Positions 9,001 through 18,097 are shown, counted from the first letter of the stretch. The stretch: DNA of 64,000 nucleotides from Nostoc parmelioides FACHB-3921 (GCF_014696625.1 NZ_JACJQL010000005.1:161259-225258), one strand, 5' to 3'. Made by a program: numbers and translations. The notes: a model not told the origin generated them from the sequence alone.

Positions 9001-9021
9001 TATGACTATGATATAGTCGTA
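9001..9021. promoter_or_regulatory. Imperfect palindrome between debranching enzyme and peroxiredoxin
   Basis: TATGACTAT (9001-9009), a three-base centre and ATAGTCGTA (9013-9021) form a near-perfect inverted repeat with one mismatch. Its AT-rich, roughly 20-bp symmetric form is what Fur/PerR-type operators look like. It lies 17 bp upstream of the debranching-enzyme start and 160 bp upstream of the peroxiredoxin start. The role is inferred. Confidence 0.4.
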
Positions 9022-9181
9022 ACAGATCGTAATCAAACTGTGAGACAGCCCTAAAGGACTGCGTACCCGTAAGGCTTCTCGGAGAATACCCGATAGGGTG
9101 AAAGCGTGGATGGGTAAGTTTATTCCTAACCCAAACTCCAACACCTAGTAAACCGATATAAGTTGAAGGAGAATTAAGTTA

Positions 9182-9793
9182 ATGTCCATCACCTACGGAA
9201 CACAAGAAAGCCTCCGCGTTGGTCAACAGGCTCCCGATTTTACAGCAACAGCTGTAGTTGATCAGGAATTCAAGACAATTAAGCTTTCCGACTATCGTGG
9301 TAAGTATGTTGTCTTGTTCTTCTATCCCCTAGACTTTACCTTTGTTTGCCCCACGGAGATCACAGCATTTAGCGATCGCTACGAAGAATTCAAGAAACTT
9401 AACACCGAAATTCTCGGTGTGTCCGTTGATAGCGAGTTCTCCCACCTAGCTTGGATTCAAACTGATCGTAAGTCTGGTGGTGTTGGCGACCTAAATTATC
9501 CCTTAGTTTCCGATATTAAGAAAGAGGTTAGCGACGCTTACAACGTACTAGACCCAGCAGCAGGTATTGCTTTACGTGGTCTGTTCATCATCGATAAAGA
9601 TGGTATCATTCAGCACGCTACCATTAACAACCTAGCTTTTGGTCGTAGCGTTGATGAAACCCTACGGACATTACAAGCAATCCAGTACGTCCAGTCTCAC
9701 CCAGATGAAGTTTGCCCTGCTGGTTGGCAACCTGGCGAAAAGACCATGACTCCCGACCCTGTGAAGTCCAAAGTTTACTTCGCTGCTGTTTAA
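9182..9793 (+). CDS. Typical 2-Cys peroxiredoxin (AhpC/TSA, PrxA type)
   Basis: This 203-residue cytosolic thiol peroxidase reduces H2O2 and organic peroxides using thioredoxin. The peroxidatic Cys56 lies in FVCPTE and the resolving Cys178 in VCPAGW. The GGVGDL loop and a C-terminal YF (VYFAAV) correspond to the GGLG/YF features that make eukaryote-type 2-Cys peroxiredoxins prone to overoxidation, as known for cyanobacterial PrxA. AAGGAG lies 11 bases before the ATG. The 200-bp upstream region contains the palindrome at 9001 and a small dispersed repeat near 9060-9105. Confidence 0.95.
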   Translation: MSITYGTQESLRVGQQAPDFTATAVVDQEFKTIKLSDYRGKYVVLFFYPLDFTFVCPTEITAFSDRYEEFKKLNTEILGVSVDSEFSHLAWIQTDRKSGGVGDLNYPLVSDIKKEVSDAYNVLDPAAGIALRGLFIIDKDGIIQHATINNLAFGRSVDETLRTLQAIQYVQSHPDEVCPAGWQPGEKTMTPDPVKSKVYFAAV

Positions 9794-10092
9794 AAAAGCA
9801 GTTGGCGATCGCGTCTCTCGAAGAGAGGGTAGCAGGCACAAGGAAAGAAAATAGCCTAATTAGTTCATAGCTGTTTCTTTCATATGTTTATTCTGCCCCT
9901 CTGCGATCAATGACTTTATTTAGAAACCTTCCAACTTCTATCCTGCTTGCAAGAGTCAAATAAGATAATCGTCCCTACCACAGATGAACGCAGATAGACA
10001 CAGATATAAAATCAGTGTTAATTCCAGTGTTTATCTGTGGTTTTATAATTGTATTTTCCATCATATTACTACTAGATAATTTTCCAGTGTTT
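9794..10092. other. Intergenic spacer with Nostoc-type repeat phrase
   Basis: A HIP1-like site and the phrase cacagatgaacgcagataga (9980-9999), followed by cacagatataaaatc and its inverted partner tttatctgtgg, form a partly symmetric repeat. Possible in-frame starts for the next gene at 10015 fall inside this repeat, which argues against using them. Confidence 0.45.
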
Positions 10093-10629
10093 ATGTTAAC
10101 TTCAACAGATTTTAGTGGCTTATTGAATGAACGTTTCTTTCGTAATTTCTTGCCAATTCCCGCTAGCAACGAATTAAGGCTAGATGTAGGAACACCAGAC
10201 TTTCAATTACCAGATATTACCAATGGGACGTTAGTTAAACTATCAAATTATCGAGGTAAACAGCCTGTATTACTGGCATTTACGCGAATTTTTACAGAAA
10301 AGCAATATTGTCCCTTTTGCTTTCCTCACATCAAAGCTTTAAATGAGAACTACGAACAATTTACCAATCGCGGGATAGAAGTTTTATTAGTTACGAGTAC
10401 CGACGAAAAGCAAAGTCAAATAGTAGTTAAAGATTTAAGCTTAAAAATGCCTTTACTTAGTGACCCAAGCTGTCGGGTATTTCGTACCTATCAAGTAGGG
10501 CAAGCCTTGGGAGCGCCTTTACCAGCCCAATTTGTCTTAGATAAAGATGGTAGATTGCGTTACAAGCATTTATTTTCGTTTTTTGATCACAATGCTAGTG
10601 TTGAAAAATTGTTAGAAAAATTTGATTAA
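10093..10629 (+). CDS. Thioredoxin-fold peroxiredoxin-like protein (AhpC/TSA family)
   Basis: The reading frame is open from 10015 (204 residues), but the ATG at 10093 gives a more plausible 178-residue protein because the extension is encoded by a repeat-like sequence. The core has the redoxin pattern: GTPDFQLPDI, then LSNYRGKQPVLLAFTRI, then a CxxC (YCPFCF) at the position of the peroxidatic Cys, and VLDKDGRLRY near the C-terminus. It is an atypical thiol oxidoreductase or peroxiredoxin, possibly partnering with the PrxA encoded upstream. The substrate is unknown. Confidence 0.72.
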   Translation: MLTSTDFSGLLNERFFRNFLPIPASNELRLDVGTPDFQLPDITNGTLVKLSNYRGKQPVLLAFTRIFTEKQYCPFCFPHIKALNENYEQFTNRGIEVLLVTSTDEKQSQIVVKDLSLKMPLLSDPSCRVFRTYQVGQALGAPLPAQFVLDKDGRLRYKHLFSFFDHNASVEKLLEKFD

Positions 10630-10714
10630 AATTGGTAATGGGTAATTGGGCATTGGTAATGGGAAAACAATTACCTATTACCTATTACCATTAAATAATT
10701 AGCAAAACGGGATA
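10630..10714. repeat. Heptamer-type repeats (ggtaatg/ttaccta) between convergent genes
   Basis: Repeated taatggg-type units (ggtaatgggtaattgggc) are followed by inverted partner units (attacctattacctattacc). Together they can fold into a long imperfect hairpin at the 3' ends of two convergent genes. This is typical of the short tandemly repeated sequences of heterocystous cyanobacteria and may help terminate transcription. Confidence 0.6.
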
Positions 10715-11716
10715 TTACAACTTAACTTGTTGTAAGTGACTCCGGGGATTGTAACTGCGGATAGCCCGGATTTTTTCATAGTATTCTCGCTCTTGTTGGC
10801 TCATGTCCTTTGGTGGAACAATAGCCACTTTGACAAACTGATCACCCCGTCCGCCTTTGGCTATAGGCCAGCCTTTGCCCCGTAAACGGAGAGATTGACC
10901 AGAACGCACACCAGCAGGTAGTTTAACGTTTACAGAACCATCGGGTGTAGGTACATCAATAGAGGCTCCCAACGCTGCTTCATCGGGAGTAATGGGAATT
11001 TCGCAGGCTAAGTTATCCCCTTCAATTTGGAAGAATGAGTGGGGCTGAAATTCTACTTTTAAATATAAATCGCCTCTTTGTTGTGTCATGGGGTTAAATT
11101 GACCCTTACCCCTGACCCGTAAGCGAGTGCCGGGTTTAGTGCCAGCCGGAATCCGCACATCAATAGTTTCGTTACCTAAGTTAAAGCGCTTTTGAACTCC
11201 AGCAAAAGCTTCAGCAAAAGTTAAGCTGATGGTAGCTTCGGCATCTTGACCACCGCCTGCTGCGCCTACATCTTGAAATCCAAAGTCATTAAAGCCACCA
11301 AAACCACCTCCTGGTCTACCACCAGGAGTGCGATAAGAGTAACTTTGTCGCCCACCACGAGGCGCAGCACCACCAAAGCGCCCTAACAACTCATTAATAA
11401 ATTCATCAAAATTGCCGTATTGGCTGAAGTCCACTCCACCCATATCGACACCAGCACCACCTCCAGGGAAGCCTTCGCCTACTTGTCGCCAATATTGTCC
11501 AAATTGATCGTATTTTTTCCGTTTTTCGGCATCTGACAAAACTTCGTAGGCTTCGTTAACTTCCTTGAAGCTTGCTTCCGCCTGTTTATTACCAGGATTG
11601 ACATCAGGGTGATATTTGCGGGCTAATTTGCGAAAGGCTTGTTTAATTTCCTCTGGAGTGGCAGTTTTACTAACTCCTAAAATCGCGTAATAGTCCTTGA
11701 AGTCTGTTGCAGCCAT
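10715..11716 (-). CDS. J-domain co-chaperone, CbpA-like (DnaJ without zinc finger)
   Basis: This 333-residue protein has an N-terminal J domain (about residues 7-72) with the HPD tripeptide in KYHPDVNPG that stimulates Hsp70 ATPase. A long Gly/Phe-rich linker (about residues 80-155) and the two beta-sandwich substrate-binding domains ([15 protein letters not shown] and [17 protein letters not shown]) follow. The CxxCxGxG zinc-binding repeats of canonical DnaJ are absent, so this is a type II J-protein such as CbpA. It should deliver misfolded clients to DnaK in the cytosol. Monocistronic by its surroundings. Confidence 0.92.
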   Translation of the reverse strand: MAATDFKDYYAILGVSKTATPEEIKQAFRKLARKYHPDVNPGNKQAEASFKEVNEAYEVLSDAEKRKKYDQFGQYWRQVGEGFPGGGAGVDMGGVDFSQYGNFDEFINELLGRFGGAAPRGGRQSYSYRTPGGRPGGGFGGFNDFGFQDVGAAGGGQDAEATISLTFAEAFAGVQKRFNLGNETIDVRIPAGTKPGTRLRVRGKGQFNPMTQQRGDLYLKVEFQPHSFFQIEGDNLACEIPITPDEAALGASIDVPTPDGSVNVKLPAGVRSGQSLRLRGKGWPIAKGGRGDQFVKVAIVPPKDMSQQEREYYEKIRAIRSYNPRSHLQQVKL

Positions 11717-11836
11717 CTACCAGCCTCCTGTAGAAATTTCTTTAAGTTTTTTTCTAAGATTTGAAATTGGGAATTTGCTAGGTTTAATGCCAAGGCATAA
11801 ATATTCTGATTTTAAATTAACAAATAATAAAGAAAA

Positions 11837-12388
11837 TCAAGTGTGGTTCCCGCTCACTTGGTCAGGGCAATTTCCGTACTTATCGATGTAGAAAATGGGA
11901 AGTAGGGAGTTGTGAATTGGGGAAGATATATTTTCATGGACAATTAGGCATTCTAGTCCTTCTTCCAGAGTGGGGGGTGCATCGCGGAGTTGGCGGTGCA
12001 TTCGTAAGATGACATCTTCGGGAACTTGGCGTGGGCGTTTTTTGTTGCGTGCTAGACATAACCAGACGGGTGTTTTGATCCAAACTCCTGTAATGTCGGT
12101 AAAGCCTAATTCACGGGCTAGGGCAATAAGTTCACGACGATGGCGGCGTTGGGCATTGGTAGCATCGAAAAGGGCGATTTTGCCTGTAATCACAGTTTGC
12201 TGTAATTGCTGTTCTATCTCCCGCCAAATTAGCAGCCATGACCCTTGAATTGCTTCTGAGCCAAACAGTTGCCCCCTGATGGCATCTGTGGAAATCAGCT
12301 GCATCTGGGGGCATTGTGCTACTAATTGTTTTGCCAAGGTTGACTTACCGCTACCAGGAAGACCAATCAGTAATATGAGTTTTGTCAT
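11837..12388 (-). CDS. P-loop kinase, AAA_33/polynucleotide-kinase-like
   Basis: This 183-residue protein starts with a classic Walker A motif (LIGLPGSGKSTLAKQL, residues 6-21). It then shows STDAIRGQLFG, ALFDATNAQRRHRRELI and the KTPVWLCLARNKKR segment typical of small zeta-toxin/polynucleotide-kinase-like phosphotransferases. It probably phosphorylates a small substrate or a nucleic-acid end in the cytosol, but the substrate is unknown. No antitoxin-like partner is adjacent, so a toxin role is unlikely. A heptamer array separates it from glgC, which is transcribed in the same direction upstream. Confidence 0.72.
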   Translation of the reverse strand: MTKLILLIGLPGSGKSTLAKQLVAQCPQMQLISTDAIRGQLFGSEAIQGSWLLIWREIEQQLQQTVITGKIALFDATNAQRRHRRELIALARELGFTDITGVWIKTPVWLCLARNKKRPRQVPEDVILRMHRQLRDAPPTLEEGLECLIVHENISSPIHNSLLPIFYIDKYGNCPDQVSGNHT

Positions 12389-12397
12389 TAGTCTAGG

Positions 12398-12469
12398 GTC
12401 AGTAGTCAGTAGTCAGTAGTCAAAGTAGAAATTCTTAACTGTTGACTGTTGACTGTTGACTGTTGACTA
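12398..12469. repeat. Two heptamer tandem arrays downstream of glgC
   Basis: One array of about three GTCAGTA units (12398-12421) and one of about four to five GTTGACT units (12436-12469) lie back to back. The second runs into the TAG stop codon of glgC (plus-strand cta at 12467-12469). This is the short tandemly repeated repetitive sequence (STRR) class described for heterocystous cyanobacteria. Confidence 0.8.
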
Positions 12470-13756
12470 GATTATGGTGCCATCGGTAATAACAGCATTT
12501 TTGAGGACGACGACAATGCCACTGCGGATGTAAAATCCTTGACTTTCGCGGTCAGCTTCTTGCACGTTGTCTTTATTGATAATTTTGACATCGTGACCGA
12601 TGCGGGCATTTTTATCGATGATGGCACGGCGAATGATTGTATCTGGGCCGATGCCTACGGGGATGTCTCCTTTATCGATGCTGCACTGGCGTTCCACGGA
12701 AGCTTGGTAGAAGTCGGCACCCATAAGTAAAGATTCTTCGATGATGCAGCCTGTTTCAATACGCGATCGCACTCCCAATACTGAGTGTTGAATGCGACAG
12801 TTTTTCAGAATGCAACCTTCGCCAATGATTGATTCTGTAACGTGGCAATCTAATAGTTTTGTGGGTGGTAAGTAACGAGCGCGGGTATAAATTGGTGCTT
12901 CTTCATCGTAGAAGCTAAAGGGCGGCATGGGCTGCTGAGTCAATGCTAAATTAGCATTATAAAAAGCTTCGATTGTCCCAATATCTTCCCAGTAGTCATC
13001 GAATAGGTAAGCTTGAACGTTGTGATCTTTGGAGGCATCAGGAATAATTTCTTTGCCGAAATCAGTACGTTCTAAAGATTCCTTCAACAGTTTGATCAAA
13101 ACATCTTTTTTAAATACGTAAATCCCCATCGAGGCGATGTAAGGCTGTGATGCCGCCTGTTCTGGTGTCAAGCCTAAAACGGTGGTATCAACACGCATTT
13201 TGGTTAAGGCTTCGCCTTTGGGTTTTTCACTAAAATCAATGACTCGTCCAAAGTTATCGATTTTCATTAAACCAAAATCCGAAGCGCGGCGATCATCAAT
13301 GGGAATTACGGAAAGTGTGATATCCGCATTGGTTTCTCGATGGCGCTGGATAAATAGGCGATAATCCATCCGGTACAGGTGATCCCCCGACAGGATCAAA
13401 AATTCATCTACGTCCCACTCTTGTAACATCCAGAGATACTGACGTACAGCATCGGCTGTACCTTGGAACCAGTTAGGGTTCTCTGGTGTCTGCTGGGCGG
13501 CCAGCACTTCCACAAAACCCTCACTAAAACCACTAAAGTTGTAGGTACGGGCAATGTGGCGATTGAGAGAAGCTGAGTTAAATTGTGTTAATACGTAGAT
13601 TTTAAAAATTTCCGAATTAATGCAGTTACTAACAGGGATATCTATTAGGCGGTATTTCCCTGCCACTGGTACTGCTGGTTTAGCGCGGAGTTTGGTTAGT
13701 GGGTAAAGGCGAGTACCCGCACCACCACCAAGAATAATTGCTAAGACTTTTTTCAC
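12467..13756 (-). CDS. glgC: Glucose-1-phosphate adenylyltransferase (ADP-glucose pyrophosphorylase)
   Basis: This 429-residue enzyme makes ADP-glucose from glucose-1-phosphate and ATP, the committed step of glycogen synthesis. The N-terminal nucleotidyltransferase domain has the [12 protein letters not shown] signature and [15 protein letters not shown]. The C-terminal left-handed beta-helix carries the allosteric sites. Lys382 (in IIDKNARIG) and Lys419 (in VVVLKNAV) fall at the positions reported to bind the activator 3-phosphoglycerate in Anabaena AGPase. The length equals the usual cyanobacterial enzyme. It is monocistronic and divergent from the GH13 gene across a 577-bp region. Its stop codon lies in a heptamer repeat. 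Confidence 0.97.
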   Translation of the reverse strand: MKKVLAIILGGGAGTRLYPLTKLRAKPAVPVAGKYRLIDIPVSNCINSEIFKIYVLTQFNSASLNRHIARTYNFSGFSEGFVEVLAAQQTPENPNWFQGTADAVRQYLWMLQEWDVDEFLILSGDHLYRMDYRLFIQRHRETNADITLSVIPIDDRRASDFGLMKIDNFGRVIDFSEKPKGEALTKMRVDTTVLGLTPEQAASQPYIASMGIYVFKKDVLIKLLKESLERTDFGKEIIPDASKDHNVQAYLFDDYWEDIGTIEAFYNANLALTQQPMPPFSFYDEEAPIYTRARYLPPTKLLDCHVTESIIGEGCILKNCRIQHSVLGVRSRIETGCIIEESLLMGADFYQASVERQCSIDKGDIPVGIGPDTIIRRAIIDKNARIGHDVKIINKDNVQEADRESQGFYIRSGIVVVLKNAVITDGTII

Positions 13757-14012
13757 AAGATTTCTCCCAACTGCCTTTCAACTCCCACCTACAGTTTAGG
13801 ACTGTCTGTAGCAGCTGGTAAGGGGGGATCAAAGATTATCTTGAATGAATTTTAAAAAACCTTACTGGTGATGTATCGTGCAGCAATTGATCACAAAACA
13901 ATTTTCACTGTATTAATTTGCACTCATAATTAAAAATATTAGATATGTTAATGGTTACAGTATTTTCTTAATCTTGCCTTAATTTGTGAAGTGACTGTTG
14001 ACTGTTAACAGT

Positions 14013-14050
14013 CCTCACGATGGATGATGCAACTTAAAAGCAGAATAGCT
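14013..14050 (+). repeat. 38-bp dispersed repeat, copy 1
   Basis: This segment begins cctcacgatggatgatgcaa and ends aagcagaatagct. It recurs at 59002-59039 with a single difference (g to t). Both copies are preceded by gttaac/gttgac units. Confidence 0.8.
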
Positions 14051-14115
14051 GATTGGGCGCGCTATGTTGACTCCTCCATTGCCTATCAAGGTTATGGTCG
14101 TAGTTTAGACAGGAA

Positions 14116-14216
14116 TAGAACTTACGCACACAGGTTATCTGTTGAGACTGGGTGTAAGAGTTTCCAGCATTTATACCCTTACACCCTTGATTTTTCGTTT
14201 TCATGCGTAAGTCCTA
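14116..14216. mobile_element. MITE-like element with AGGACTTACGCA-type ends, copy A
   Basis: The left end is TA-GAACTTACGCA and the right end TGCGTAAGTCC-TA. The ends are inverted and both lie against a TA dinucleotide, as for Tc1/mariner or IS630-type target duplication. The inside shows gttgagactgggtgtaaga and acccttacacccttga. Two larger copies are at 35375 and 60668. There is no transposase gene inside. Confidence 0.7.
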
Positions 14217-14333
14217 AGGAATCTCATCCATACTGATGACTAAATATTTAAATGTAAATTTTCTATCACAAGTAGGAATCCCAAATAGATAATTATTTGT
14301 CACGATCGCACCTGAAGGCATAAAAGGGAAATA

Positions 14334-15800
14334 ATGCAAATTCAAACACCAAACTGGGTGAAAAACGCTGTATTCTACCAAATCTTTCCAGACCGTTTTG
14401 CTATGAGCAAACAGCCCCACAAGCGCCTGTTGCGTGATGCGCGTTGGGAAGACTGGGACGCAATGCCCACACTGCAAGGATACAAAGGCGGTGATTTATG
14501 GGGCATTATGGAGCAGTTAGACTACATTCAAGATTTAGGTATCGATGCCATTTACTTTACACCCATCTTTCAATCTGCCAGCAATCACCGCTATCATACC
14601 CACGACTATTATCAAGTAGACCCGATGTTGGGTGGGAATGCCGCTTTCAAGGAATTACTAGACGCAGCCCACGAACGCAATATTAAAGTTGTCCTCGATG
14701 GCGTATTTAATCATTCCAGTCGAGGATTTTTCTTTTTCCACGACGTTTTGGAAAATGGCCCCCATTCTCCTTGGGTAAATTGGTTCAAAATTGAAGGCTG
14801 GCCTCTGGCACCATATACAGGTGAGTTGCCAGCAAATTATGTTGGCTGGGCGGATAATCGCGCCTTGCCTGTATTTAACCACGACAACCCAGAAGTGCGG
14901 GAATATATTATGGAGATTGCCGAATATTGGATTAAATTCGGCATTGACGGCTGGCGGTTAGATGTACCATTTGAAATTAAAACTCCAGGCTTTTGGCAAG
15001 AATTCCGCGATCGCGTTAAAGCCATTAACCCCGAAGCTTATATTGTGGGGGAAGTGTGGGGAGATTCCCGCGAGTGGCTAGATGGGACGCAATTCGATGG
15101 TGTAATGAATTACTTATTTGCCGGGCCGACCATTGCCTTTACCGCAGGCGATCGCGTAGTCTTAGAACAAGTCCAAAGCCGTGATTATCAACCGTATCCG
15201 CCCCTATTCGCCGCCGAATACGCCACCAAAATTCAGGAAGTACTGCAACTTTATCCTTGGGAAATTCAACTTACCCAACTCAACTTATTAGCCAGTCACG
15301 ATACAGCCAGACTCCTGACCATTGCTGGCGGTGATCAAGCCAGTATAGAATTAGCTACCTTATTACTACTTACATTTCCTGGTGCGCCGAGTATCTACTA
15401 CGGCGATGAAGTGGGTTTACCAGGAGGTATAGACCCCGATTCTCGTCGGGGTTTTCCCTTAGAAGCTAACTGGAATAGAGAAATTTACCAGACTCACCGT
15501 CAATTAATCGCCTTGCGTCGTACTTACCCAGCCTTACGTACAGGTGAGTATCAAGTTATTTGGGCGCAAGGTGCGTTGTATATTTTTGCCCGCACTTTAG
15601 GTAAAGAAGAATTGATTATTGCCGTAAATGTGGGTACAGCAGCAGCCCAGGCTAATGTAGATGTTGCTAGTTTGCAGACTCAGCCAAATAAAATCCTGTA
15701 CGGTGCAGCAGAATTTAACTGGCACAATACAGAAGAAACAAAACAACTTTCCTTAAATCTCCCCCCACGTAGTGGCTGCATTTTGGGTTTAAGGGATTAG
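14334..15800 (+). CDS. GH13 alpha-amylase family glycosidase (neopullulanase/cyclomaltodextrinase-like)
   Basis: This 488-residue (beta/alpha)8-barrel enzyme shows the four GH13 regions: DGVFNH, GWRLDVPFE (catalytic Asp in RLDV), EVWGD (acid/base Glu) and LLASHDTARL. The opening WVKNAVFYQIFPDRFA is typical of neopullulanase and cyclomaltodextrinase. The usual N-terminal CBM34 domain is missing and there is no signal peptide, so it should act on intracellular alpha-glucans or maltodextrins. This fits glycogen turnover with the nearby debranching enzyme and GlgC. Exact specificity cannot be read from sequence. Confidence 0.9.
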   Translation: MQIQTPNWVKNAVFYQIFPDRFAMSKQPHKRLLRDARWEDWDAMPTLQGYKGGDLWGIMEQLDYIQDLGIDAIYFTPIFQSASNHRYHTHDYYQVDPMLGGNAAFKELLDAAHERNIKVVLDGVFNHSSRGFFFFHDVLENGPHSPWVNWFKIEGWPLAPYTGELPANYVGWADNRALPVFNHDNPEVREYIMEIAEYWIKFGIDGWRLDVPFEIKTPGFWQEFRDRVKAINPEAYIVGEVWGDSREWLDGTQFDGVMNYLFAGPTIAFTAGDRVVLEQVQSRDYQPYPPLFAAEYATKIQEVLQLYPWEIQLTQLNLLASHDTARLLTIAGGDQASIELATLLLLTFPGAPSIYYGDEVGLPGGIDPDSRRGFPLEANWNREIYQTHRQLIALRRTYPALRTGEYQVIWAQGALYIFARTLGKEELIIAVNVGTAAAQANVDVASLQTQPNKILYGAAEFNWHNTEETKQLSLNLPPRSGCILGLRD

Positions 15801-15811
15801 GGACTGGGGAG

Positions 15812-15985
15812 AAAAAAGTAAAAAGTAAAAAGTAAAAAGGTAAAAGATTTCTTATTTTAACTTTTGCTTTTTGACTTGCACTGGGGACTGGGGGAGAAGA
15901 AAAGATAATCCCTATGAGTTAGAGATGTTCTTTTTCTTTCTTTTGCCTTTTAACTTTTTACTTTTGCCCGATTCGGTAATACCCA
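15812..15985. repeat. AAAAGTA heptamer array and inverted partners
   Basis: About four tandem (gtaaaaa) units starting at 15818 are followed, about 110 bp later, by inverted versions (ccttttaactttttactttt). The set can fold as a long hairpin between the convergent GH13 and fasciclin genes. STRR-type intergenic DNA. Confidence 0.6.
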
Positions 15986-16027
15986 ACCCCGTTCCCAGAA
16001 AAAATCCTTTCCGCAGGCTATGAGGAA

Positions 16028-16447
16028 TTATTTCCCCGCTACCATTGCCGGCATTAAAACAGCGTCGATAACATGAATTACGCCATTATCAGCCAGGATA
16101 TCTGTTTGCAGGACATTAGCACCATTCACCTTAAATTTACCGTCGATAGACTCAATCGCTAAAACAGATCCTTCCACTGTTTCCGCTTCTGCAATTTGCA
16201 CCAAGTCATCCGACCGCACATCACCAAAGGCTACGTGATATGTGACAATCTTTTTTAACTTCGGTACGTCTTTGAGTAGTGCCTCTAAAGTTCCCTGTGG
16301 TAACTTTGCAAAAGCCTCATCAGTAGGTGCAAACAAAGTAAAAATCCCAGGACTATTGAGAGTATCTAAGATTTGTGCAGCTTCAGCAGCCTGCACAAAC
16401 TTATTAAATTTGCCAGTTTTGACAGCAGTTTCCACAATGTCAGCCAT
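16028..16447 (-). CDS. Fasciclin (FAS1) domain protein
   Basis: This 139-residue protein is essentially one FAS1 domain. It has the H1 motif (FTLFAPTDEAFAKLP, about residues 37-51), the YH pair (IVTYHVAFG) and the H2 region (ILADNGVIHVIDAVLMP). FAS1 domains mediate adhesion or protein contact. Here there is no visible signal peptide or membrane anchor, as in several cyanobacterial single-FAS1 proteins, so its location is uncertain. Transcribed convergently with the GH13 gene. Confidence 0.92.
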   Translation of the reverse strand: MADIVETAVKTGKFNKFVQAAEAAQILDTLNSPGIFTLFAPTDEAFAKLPQGTLEALLKDVPKLKKIVTYHVAFGDVRSDDLVQIAEAETVEGSVLAIESIDGKFKVNGANVLQTDILADNGVIHVIDAVLMPAMVAGK

Positions 16448-16621
16448 AATATTTGGTTAATTTATTGACTTCACAATTACAACCAACTTATAAACAGACA
16501 AAAGCATTCAACCTCTATCGCCAGAAAGGTTATTAGTCAGCAGTTCTTCCTCCTGCCCCTGAAGAGTCCCTAGTCTTGATCACTGCTGCTAAACTAGGGT
16601 AGTCCCTAAGAACCCATTACT

Positions 16622-16858
16622 ATGCTCAAGCGTTCTAAATTCGAGACAACCCAATCTCAGATTATGCACCGTGCTGAGGATTTAATTAGTGCAGCTTCCA
16701 ATCGCTACCGCATTACGGTTCAGGTGGCAAATCGCGCTAAACGTCGGCGTTATGAAGAATTTGAGAGTGCTGAAGATTCCATGATGAAGCCAGTACTCAG
16801 GGCAATTATTGAAATGTCTGATGAATTGACACAACCAGAAATTATTGGTGAAATTTAA
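16622..16858 (+). CDS. rpoZ: RNA polymerase omega subunit
   Basis: This 78-residue protein matches the cyanobacterial/plastid Ycf61-type omega subunit. It has an N-terminal [20 protein letters not shown] helix region, then VANRAKRRR and a short acidic tail. Omega stabilises the beta-prime subunit during RNA polymerase assembly. It is a single gene with its own leader. The short reading frame on the opposite strand is a shadow. Confidence 0.93.
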   Translation: MLKRSKFETTQSQIMHRAEDLISAASNRYRITVQVANRAKRRRYEEFESAEDSMMKPVLRAIIEMSDELTQPEIIGEI

Positions 16859-17007
16859 AATATATTGCTGAGTAGAGAGTGCTATTAGCGATAGTGGGGC
16901 GTTCAGTCCGTGCTGAGTTGATAACCAATCGCTTTGCATTTTCTCCTCAGGGTGTTTGTGATATCAAAAACAAGCTTCTGCTTTAGTCAACCCTTTTGTT
17001 TGTAGTT

Positions 17008-17547
17008 GTGAAGTTTAACTCAGCGTTGATCAGTACCTTTGTGGTAGCGGGTGTTATTATTTTTGGCGCAGGTAATTTAACTAGCATCCAACCTGCGGTA
17101 GCCCAAAGAATTAGTCCTGGTGACGTTTGGCAGCTAGTGTATCAACAATTGCCTGACTTTCCCAAAGAAAATCAATATATCAGCAAAGAATCGGGAAGAG
17201 TTGCAGAAAATAACACCTTAGCATCTCGCCTTATTAGATATCACATATATGTTAAAGAACGCGCGCCCAATTATCGCCTAGATTGGAAATTAACTCTAGC
17301 CGATTACTTGGATGCGAATGAAATTATGTACGAAAATACCTATCCAGGTAATGATACATTGCGGCAGAATCCCCTAAAAGGCGATCGCGCGATCATTTCT
17401 CGACTCACTCGCACTCAACGTAATGCCTTAGTACAAGTACTAACCAACATATTTAATCCCAATACCACCACTCAACCAGCCTCACGCCCCAGCAATCCCA
17501 CAACCCCAACCTCACCCCGAACAGGAGGCGCTGAACTCCTCAAATAA
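17008..17547 (+). CDS. Predicted secreted protein of unknown function
   Basis: The frame opens at a TTG (16996), but the GTG at 17008 gives a standard signal peptide (KFNSALISTFVVAGVIIFG, cleavage expected after AVAQ). The mature part is about 145 residues. It contains QLVYQQLPDFPKENQYISKE, a basic middle and a Pro/Thr/Ser-rich C-terminal tail. I do not recognise a catalytic motif. The conserved-looking core and the DUF1818 gene 18 bp downstream suggest a two-gene transcript. Start choice is uncertain because no Shine-Dalgarno is evident. Confidence 0.7.
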   Translation: MKFNSALISTFVVAGVIIFGAGNLTSIQPAVAQRISPGDVWQLVYQQLPDFPKENQYISKESGRVAENNTLASRLIRYHIYVKERAPNYRLDWKLTLADYLDANEIMYENTYPGNDTLRQNPLKGDRAIISRLTRTQRNALVQVLTNIFNPNTTTQPASRPSNPTTPTSPRTGGAELLK

Positions 17548-17565
17548 ACCTTTCATCAAAATGTC

Positions 17566-17931
17566 ATGGAACGTCTCATTAAAAGCGGTGCTGGCTGGCG
17601 TATTGGCTGGAACCCCAACGCAAGTGAATATCAAGGTTTAGTCGGTACTGACGATTGGGCAATTGAGTTAACCGAAGCTGAGTTAGATGATTTTTGTCGC
17701 CTCTTAGCCATGCTAGTCAACACCATAAAGCAACTCAGCGCCGAGTTAATGGATGAGGAAAAGATTGCTTGTGAAGCCGAGAGCGATTTATTATGGATGG
17801 AGGTAGAGGGTTATCCTCATGAATACAGTCTGCGCTTTATCCTCAACACAGGACGTTGTGCAGAAGGTAAATGGAACGCCTCTGCTGTGCCTAGTCTGTT
17901 GCAAGCTGCGGCAATGCTCAAAGTTTTTTGA
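17566..17931 (+). CDS. DUF1818 family protein
   Basis: This 121-residue protein is recognised as a DUF1818 member, a cyanobacterial/plastid-lineage family. It contains GAGWRIGWNPNA, LVGTDDWAIELTEAELDDF and WMEVEGYPHEYSLRFILNTG. It is predicted to be compact and cytosolic with no membrane segment. The function is unknown. It lies 18 bp downstream of the secreted-protein gene and 50 bp before tRNA-Pro. Confidence 0.82.
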   Translation: MERLIKSGAGWRIGWNPNASEYQGLVGTDDWAIELTEAELDDFCRLLAMLVNTIKQLSAELMDEEKIACEAESDLLWMEVEGYPHEYSLRFILNTGRCAEGKWNASAVPSLLQAAAMLKVF

Positions 17932-17981
17932 ACTTACCCCTTGATTTCACAAAGCGTTTGCGATAATATAGTAATTCTGAC

Positions 17982-18055
17982 CGGGGCGTAGCGCAGCTTG
18001 GTAGCGCGCCACTTTGGGGTAGTGGAGGTCGTGGGTTCGAATCCCGCCGCTCCGA
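17982..18055 (+). tRNA. tRNA-Pro (GGG)
   Basis: Acceptor stem CGGGGCG/CGCTCCG (with a G-T pair), D arm GCGC...GCGC, anticodon stem CCACT/AGTGG with loop TTGGGGT, giving anticodon GGG. The T arm is GTGGG-TTCGAAT-CCCGC, A is the discriminator and CCA is not encoded. The C1 start with G72 is characteristic of bacterial tRNA-Pro. Confidence 0.95.
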
Positions 18056-18097
18056 TTGATAAGGCCTTAATTATAAGGTGTATGTAATATTGAACCC

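Larger units (their letters stand above)
13757..14333. other. glgC / GH13 divergent region with a MITE and a dispersed repeat
   Basis: This spacer holds a copy of a 38-bp dispersed repeat (14013-14050, second copy at 59002-59039) preceded by gttgactgttaacagt, and a 101-bp TA-flanked inverted-repeat element (14116-14216). Promoters of glgC and the GH13 gene must also lie here but cannot be placed with confidence. A 70-residue ORF across the element is an artefact of the repeats. Confidence 0.6.

Noticed and set aside
10015..10092. N-terminal hydrophobic extension of the peroxiredoxin-like protein as a membrane anchor
   Set aside because: This stretch coincides with a cacagat...atctgtgg intergenic repeat. 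The ATG at 10093 gives the family-like start.
11837..12388. Zeta-toxin of a toxin-antitoxin pair
   Set aside because: The P-loop kinase resembles zeta-type folds, but no small antitoxin gene is adjacent.
14024..14236. 70-codon ORF upstream of the GH13 gene
   Set aside because: It is made of a dispersed repeat and a MITE-like element, with no coding signature.
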